NCBI GenBank assembly: GCA_025355935.1
Contig: JANXYS010000508.1
Span: 1 to 7,264 of the forward strand
DNA length: 7,264 bases
Source: Chitinophagales bacterium
GTDB lineage: Bacteria; Bacteroidota; Bacteroidia; Chitinophagales; Chitinophagaceae
Reading direction: 5' to 3'
Shown here: piece by piece, positions 1 through 6,900 of the stretch
Layout of the letters: the number at the start of each line of letters is the position of its first letter
How positions within the stretch are numbered: the stretch's first letter is position 1
Position numbers and translations under genes: made by a program
Notes under the pieces: model-generated
Told to the model about the DNA's origin: nothing
Seen by the model: the letters and a program-made list of their open reading frames with translations, nothing else
The model's database searches: none

Positions 1-983
1 ATTTGATGAACCCTGTCAAAAGCAGATGAAAGCGATGTGTTGGCTGCTATTAAACCCAGGGTGTCGTTAATGTGTTGATAAATGTTTAAGGCCTTTCGGG
101 AAAAATAAAAGAGAGAATCTGCATTCCCATCGCTTTGTGAAATATCTGCCAGTGCCTGGTAGGCCATGCCTTCAAAATCCGGGCTTTCCGATTCAATATT
201 ACTCTGAATGCTGCGCCTGTAAAATTCTTTTGCTTCTTTGGGCTTATTCCTTTTTCTATATACTTCACCCAGATTCCAAAAAGTGAGGCCTTTGTATTTT
301 TTATGACCTGATTTGTCACTATAAATGATAGATCTATTAAATGCAGACTCCGCTGAATCGAGGTTTCCCTGCCCACGATAAGCTTCCCCGCTATTCATCC
401 ATGATAACGACATCATAGCGTCATCCTGCAGTTGGTTGTTTAACTGATGTACAATTTGATGGAGCTCCAGGGATTTTGCATATTCGCCGGTGAAATAGTT
501 AACGATTGCCAGGTGATGGTATATGCCGGCAAGCACCGTAATGCGGGCATGGTATGCATCGTTTTTAAAAGACAACAAGGCAGGGCGCCACATACCTTTT
601 TCGATTCCGTCCTGCGATGCCAATGACCTGGCCATGAGCAAAAATTTCAATCCACCCGAATAGTTCTGGATCGAACAGGATACGTATCCGTTCCTGCTCA
701 ATGCCTCGGCCTGCCAAACAGGTTGTTTTGTTTTGCGGGCCAGTTTCAGCATCTCCTCATAAAAACTTAGAGCTGCCGGTCGGTTAATTTCCTGGTAGTA
801 CAAACCAATCTTCCTATTCACATACATTTTTAATGTGTCATTGGAAGTAACAGTTAAAATCTTTTTCAAGCTATCCACCTGCTCACGGGAGGGTTCCTGC
901 CAATAAGGATTGTATTGTGCTATATTATCAAATGGCAACAACATGAAGAAAGTGAAACATATATATAAATAGTATGGTGTCAT
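1..983 (-). CDS. TPR-repeat protein with N-terminal signal peptide, 3' end beyond window
   Basis: The reading frame starts at ATG (983-981) and stays open to the left edge, giving 327 residues with no stop; the C-terminus lies outside. Residues 1-23 look like an export signal: a hydrophobic stretch with CFTFFMLLPF and a probable cleavage after IAQ. It lacks a clear Lys/Arg n-region, so a signal anchor is possible. Helix-pair repeats of TPR type follow, at about 56-83 (IGLYYQEINRPAALSFYEEM), 90-123, 148-181, 191-222 (NSGEAYRGQGNLDSAESAF), 231-262 (NLGEVYRKRNKPKEAKEFYR) and 271-303. The opening DSLKKIL...SNDTLKMYVNRKIGLYY resembles the sensory half of Bacteroidota TPR-containing sensor kinases or LuxR-type regulators (from memory). 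A downstream transmembrane helix and signalling output domain are therefore likely but unseen. It could also be a plain TPR scaffold. It begins one base after the kinase stop codon, so co-transcription is very likely. Fold confidence is high; function is open. Confidence 0.88.
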   Translation of the reverse strand, partial: MTPYYLYICFTFFMLLPFDNIAQYNPYWQEPSREQVDSLKKILTVTSNDTLKMYVNRKIGLYYQEINRPAALSFYEEMLKLARKTKQPVWQAEALSRNGYVSCSIQNYSGGLKFLLMARSLASQDGIEKGMWRPALLSFKNDAYHARITVLAGIYHHLAIVNYFTGEYAKSLELHQIVHQLNNQLQDDAMMSLSWMNSGEAYRGQGNLDSAESAFNRSIIYSDKSGHKKYKGLTFWNLGEVYRKRNKPKEAKEFYRRSIQSNIESESPDFEGMAYQALADISQSDGNADSLFYFSRKALNIYQHINDTLGLIAANTSLSSAFDRVHQ

Positions 984-987
984 CTTA
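981..987 (-). promoter_or_regulatory. Stop-start junction TAA-G-ATG between kinase and TPR gene
   Basis: On the minus strand the kinase stop TAA (987-985) is followed by a single G (984) and then the ATG (983-981) of the TPR gene. There is no room for a promoter, and no convincing purine-rich Shine-Dalgarno stretch lies just upstream (the bases read CCAATAACC). Weak use of Shine-Dalgarno sequences is usual in Bacteroidota. The arrangement suggests reinitiation by terminating ribosomes, i.e. translational coupling; that is inference. The next in-frame ATG of the TPR gene, at codon 14, would remove most of the signal peptide, so the first ATG is preferred. Confidence 0.7.
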
Positions 988-3900
988 GGTTATTGGCAAT
1001 TGAATTTGGAATGTTGTTCCGTCGCCTTCTATCGTCTCCACCTTTAATTCTCCCCCATGTGCTTTGATAATATCATAGCTCATAGATAGTCCCAGTCCAG
1101 TACCCTGCCCTGTTGGCTTTGTTGTAAAGAAAGGTTGAAATATTTTATCTAGTACTTTTTTCGGAATGCCCATACCGTTATCTGCAACGCTGATCTCTAC
1201 CTGGTTGTTTGCGTGTTTTGTACTCACTGAAATGGTTGGTTTGTAGTCTTCGACAAGTTCAAGCTGACATTGCCGCTTCTTTTCATCAACTGCATAAAAT
1301 GCATTGGTAATTAAATTCAATATTACTCTCCCAATATCCTGCGGAATGATATGGATGTTTCCAATCGTTTCATCAAAATCAGTTTTGAAAGAGGCATTAA
1401 AAGTTTTATCCTTTGCCCGGAGCCCATGATAAGCCAGCCTTAAATATTCATCAGCGAGTTTATTAATATCGGTTGGTTCTTTTACCGCACTGCTGCTTCT
1501 TGAATGTTGCAACATTCCTTTTACAATGGCATCTGCACGTTTACCATGATGATTTATTTTCTCTAAATTTTGCTTAATATCATTTGCAATTAATTTTACT
1601 TCTTCAAAATCACCTTTGGCAATTTCTGCATTCATTTCATCTATCAATTCATTGCTTACTTCACTAAAATTATTGACGAAGTTTAAAGGGTTTTGAATTT
1701 CATGCGCAATGCCTGCAGTCAGCTCTCCAAGGCTTGCCATTTTTTCTGATTGAATCAATTGCTTTTGTGTTACCTGTAATTCACTCAGCGCGTCTTCAGC
1801 TCTTCGCTTTTCTGTATGGAGTTTTATCAGATCTTCTTCGGCCTGTATAGCATGTGCCTCAGCTATTTTTAAATCATTAAAACGGGTGAAAGTAAGATTG
1901 AATACTGCCGCAAAACGTTCCAGTAAATTCATTGTTTCTTCAGGCTGTTCTTCAGGAGATGCCATGCCTATAAAACCTTTATTGAAATAGGCAATGTATT
2001 GCAACCTTCTTTTTTGCGCAAGACCATCTTTGAAAGGAACATGAAGATTGCCAAGATGCCGGAAATATTCTTTCAATTCTATTCCACTCATATCAATCAC
2101 AAGGCTTTTCATTTCTTTCATCCAGCTTTCAAACATTTTCTTGAGAGAGGGATTGTCATTCAGGTTGGCCTCAAATGCAGATCTTACTTCAGTGCCATCT
2201 TCATCTGTTAACCAAAACTCAGCCTCTCCGTTTTCGTTTTTAATAATACCTATGTATAAACGGTTTGGCTCAATACCCAACATAATTAATTGTTTAAAGA
2301 GAACCACAGCCGTTTCAGCCAACTCCTCACTTTTTTGCATGGCCAGTGTGCGGCTTCTTACACGTTCTAATGCTGCTTCTATCTGTGCTTCTTTCGTTTG
2401 TGCTTCTGCTTTTTGAAGATCAAGAAATCGAGTGTAAGATTGTTCAAAGACACTTCCAAACCGCTTTACTATATCTTTTTCCTTATCTGAAAATCTCTTT
2501 CCATTATGATTGGTTATAACAATACTTGTGTATTTGGATATCTCTGCCGTTCTTGTTAAACCACCTTCACGTGACAACAGTTCTTCTTTTCTTTCTGCGG
2601 GAAGTTCATTCCAGGGACTAAAATGAAATAGGTGTTGAAACATTTCATCCTTTTCTTCTTTGCAATAGGTTTCATCAAAAAAATTATTTCCCATTCTTAT
2701 AGCGTCCCTGAGTTGGGTGAAAATAGGACTGTCGAGAAATGGCACAACCACTTTCTGTACGTAATCAGCCGCTCCTAATGACGCCCATAACTGTATATCC
2801 TGGTCAAGTTCTTTATTGATGGTTATGAACACGCCACCATTGATATTTAACCCCATGTGCTGCAGTTGCTCTGCAACAATTTTGACGACATCCTGTAGCT
2901 CGGATGTGTGGTGCATAGCCAGGCTACGTGCCCGAACTCTTTCTAAAGCCAGTTGTATCTCTGCTTCCCGTGCTTGGGCTTCTGCATTCTGAAGGTCGAG
3001 AAAACGGGTATATGTTTGTTCAAACACCTTAGTGAATCGTTTGAAAATTTCATGTGCATCCGGAACTTTTTCATAGGTGATAAATAGCAGAAACCCTTGG
3101 GTGAATTTGCAAAGATGGTTAACCTGATGGGTAGGTAATGAAAGTCCCAGTTCATCGATTTGCTGAAAAGTGGATGTCAGGTCGACAAAGGATTTCATAT
3201 ACGCGTAGTGCTGAACTAGTGCTTTATCGCCGAGTTCCTGTACCAGCATAGTTTTTTTACTTCGCATAAATTCGCCCATTTCATCGAAGGAGGCTTCACC
3301 AAATAAGCGAAGATTAAATGGTGCTTGCAGGGTTCCTTCACTGCTCATACAGCACTTTGCTGATTTTTTATCTTCTGCAAGAATATTATACCCACAACTC
3401 CATGCTGGAATACCTAGTGCCTGTATTTCGAGAAACAAAACGTTGGCCACTTCAGGCAACTCATCACTGGATTGCATACCCATGGTTCGTGACCTTGCCT
3501 TTTCAAGGGCATTTTCTATTTTAGCATCTCTTGCCTGTGTCTCTGCCTTTTGCAGGTCGAGGAAACGAGTATAGGTTTGTTCAAAGACTTTTGCAAAGCG
3601 TTCTAATAGTTGAAGTGATTCTGCAGGTCGGGGTTCATTGGTTGATAACGCCAGCATTCCTTTGGAAAAATAGGCCGCATGAATTATCCACCGATCATCC
3701 GGAAGCAGTTTTACAGGAAATGTTTCTTTACCTACCAATTTATTCCTGTATTGATTGTACTTTTTTAATTCTTCTTCTTTCAGTTCTAATACCAATGTTT
3801 TTTGTTGTTCTTTCCAACCTCTGAATACTTTTTTCATCACGAAAGGCTCATCTATTTTATGCCTGAAAGTTTGCTGCATACTATTTCCGTGAAGCGTTGC

Positions 3901-6900
3901 AGATATTTCAACCACAGCTTCTGATTCCTTTATAATACCTATGGTACATTGCTCTGCAGGTTCACCTAACTCTTTTAGTTGCTGAAAAAGTGTCAGGGAA
4001 GAATCTTGCAATTCCTCGCTGTGTTGCATAGCCATTGTCCTTGCACGAACTCTTTCCAGCGCCAATTCTATTTGTGCCTCTTTTGCCTGTATCTCTGCTT
4101 TTTGCAGATCAAGAAAACGGCGATATGTCATCTCAAAAACTTTTGCAAAGCGCACTATAGTTTGCTCTTCATCCGACGAAAAAAATTCTGTTGAAATGAT
4201 AAACAGATAACCATCTGAAAAATTTGCACAGTAAAAAATGATTCGATCGGGCATCCGGGAAAAAATATCGTCCACAACAGAAGCAGGAACGTGCTTAGAT
4301 AAAAACCGATGATGCTCCCTATTTACTTCGCCTTGCACTTCGTAAATATGCAAGGGTTTCTTTTCCTTCCAGGCTTTGTACCTGTTATCCATTACATGAT
4401 CGCCCGTTAACGGAAAGTCAATAAAGTCAGGCAGCAAGGTGCCATCTGGTAGCACCACCCAGGCAGTTTGAATATTTTTATCTTCTTTTATAAATAGATA
4501 CCCGCATGTAAATGTGTTTATGCCCAACGTACCAAATTCATAATAAAGCAACTGTGCCGCCTGGGCAAGTTCATGACTCTTTTGCATAGCCATTGATCTT
4601 GCCCTAACTCTTTCTAATGCTAATTCTATCTGTGCTTCCCTTGACTGTGCTTCAGCTTTTTGCAAGTCGAAAAAGCGGGTATAGGCCTGTTCAAACACGT
4701 TTGCAAATCTTTTTAAAATTTCCTTTTCTTTCTCAGATAGAATTTCCCCTTCAAAATCATTAATTGCAAGCATTGAATTTTTAACGGGCGCCATCGAAAT
4801 CGTATAATGCCGGCTGTGCAGAATCAATTTTTTTATATCTTCCGGTAAGTGCTTTAATTGAGAATGTTTAAACAGGTATTCATAAAAACTGTTTTTAATC
4901 TTTTTTGTATAGTTGCCAATAAAAAAATCTGTTCCCTTTGATCGCACATTAAGCAAATCATTCGTAATAGGGTTATCAAAATAAGGAAGACGGTAATTGC
5001 TTATGACTAATCCGGCTTCATTTTGGCCGCACACATATACATTCATGTCTTTTGAACCCTCGATGTATATTTGAATGCCTGCGGATGTCACTGGAATATT
5101 CAATTCTTTTAACTTTTCAAAAAGCACGACAACTACCTCGTTTAATTCATCGCTCTTGTGCATGGCTAAAGAACGGGAACGAACTTTTTCTAATGCTGCT
5201 TCTATCTGTGCTTCCCTTGCCTGCGCTTCGGCTTTTTGGAGATCAAGAAAACGGGTATAGGTTTGCTGAAATACTTTTCCAAATCGCATGAGTATGTCAT
5301 TCTCCTCATCTGTAAAAGATATACCTGAAAAATTCTCAATGTACAGGCAAACATTCTCCAATAATACAGTAGATGCTGCGAGGGCAGGGCAACTAAAATA
5401 AAATTGTTTTGCTTCCTCTGTTAATCCAGGAACATGGTCGAAAAGCCTTTGATAAAATGTGTTTTTCTCACTAAAAGAAAGGTTGGTAGTAAAGAAATCT
5501 TCTCCTTTTTCTTTTGCTTCATTAAATCGATTGTAATAAATAGAATCGAAATAGGGAACAATGACCTGTGAGGGAACCCCCAGTGGATCAGCTATCCAGA
5601 TATCGTAGTCATCCCTTTCCTTGTAATTTATAACAAACCCTGTATGTTCAATCTTTATATTTAAGTGAACCATTTGTTCATATACAACCTGTATTACGTC
5701 TTTAAGCTCTTCACTTTTTCGCATCGCCATTGTTCTGCTTCTCACCCTTTCTAAAGCTGCTTCTATATGTGCTTCTCTTCCCTGTGCTTCTGCTTTTTGC
5801 AGGTCGAGAAAACGGGTATAAGTCTGTTCAAAAACTTTTGCAAATCGTTTCAAGATTTCATTTTCATCTTCTGAAAATATTTTTCCAAAATGATTAATGA
5901 TGAAAATACTGGTGTGTTGAGATACACAACAGGATCTTGTATATCCTCCCGGACTTGACAGGGTTTCTTGTTGTTGTATTAAATCGAGGTTTGACCATGG
6001 CTCATGCTTAAACAGAAAAGTAAAAAAATCCACTTTCTCCTGCCTTGTATAATTTTCTGTGAAAAAGCCTGGGCCCTTTTTCTTTATTCCATTGATAAGG
6101 TTAGTGCAAAAAGGTTTTTCATATGTTGGAAGAATTATTTCTTCCGAAGTATCGGCTGTGCCCCCTGCACCCCAACAGCGGAGTGCTGTTTGAATGTCAT
6201 TATTAATAACAATAAAAGAGCCTCCGGAAATAGCCATATTCAAATGGAGTAATTCTTTATGCACCGTATGGATCACTTCTTGTAATTCAGTGGTATGGTG
6301 CATTGCTAAACTTCTGGAACGGACTCTTTCCAAACCGGTTTCAATCTTTGCTTCTCTTGCTTGTGCTTCCGCTTTTTGCAGATCGAGAAAGCGGGTATAG
6401 GTTTGCTCAAATACTTTTCCGAGGCGTTTAAATATATCATGTGCTTCTGGGACTGGTTCATAAGTAATAAACATCAGACTCACTTTTGAACCAAACACAA
6501 AATGTTCATATTGATGAGTCGGGAACTGGAACCCGTCTTGCAGCATTATTTCAAACTGTTTTTCACCAAGCCCGGTGAGTGCCCGGTACAATTGTTTAAT
6601 TTTTTCTCCTTCAACATATATTACATCAAAATCAACCCCGCTTTTTCTGGCATCACTGATATCTTTTAATGCCTCAGCCTTGTTTGTATGTACTGTATAA
6701 GGCTCAATAAAACTGCCATTGGGACTTCTTATATAATCTACATAAGAATTATTGTCTTCACTCCAAACATTAAATCCCGCTGTCCAAAATTTAAATCCCA
6801 AAGCCCCAACTTGTTCTAATAATAAACCTGCTACGTCAGTTAATTCGTCACTTTTTTGCATAGCCATAGTACGACTTCTCACTCTCTCAAGTACTGCTTC

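Larger units (their letters stand above)
2320..4008 (-). repeat. Downstream copy of the A-C-B module triplet (modules 7-9)
   Basis: This is the second occurrence of the class order A-C-B, matching modules 1-3 in signatures and spacing. It is followed by an extra class A module (10) and the kinase domains. Sequence divergence between the copies is large in the modules, so the duplication is old. Confidence 0.75.

Noticed and set aside
86..376. Minus-strand 96-residue open frame
   Set aside because: It overlaps the TPR gene in another frame on the same strand. The TPR frame is continuous, has repeat structure and fits the gene junction.
981..1010. Possible promoter or terminator between the kinase and the TPR gene
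   Set aside because: Only one base separates the genes. I see no hairpin with a T-run and no TTG/TAnnTTTG-type Bacteroidota promoter there.
2943..3155. Minus-strand 70-residue open frame inside the kinase
   Set aside because: It is a shifted-frame shadow of module 8 and its linker, with no independent support.
3349..3354. Cys-Cys pair in module 8 (and another at 5926-5931 in module 3) as a redox or metal site
   Set aside because: The pairs sit in modules of different classes at non-equivalent positions and are absent from sister modules, so a shared function is unlikely.
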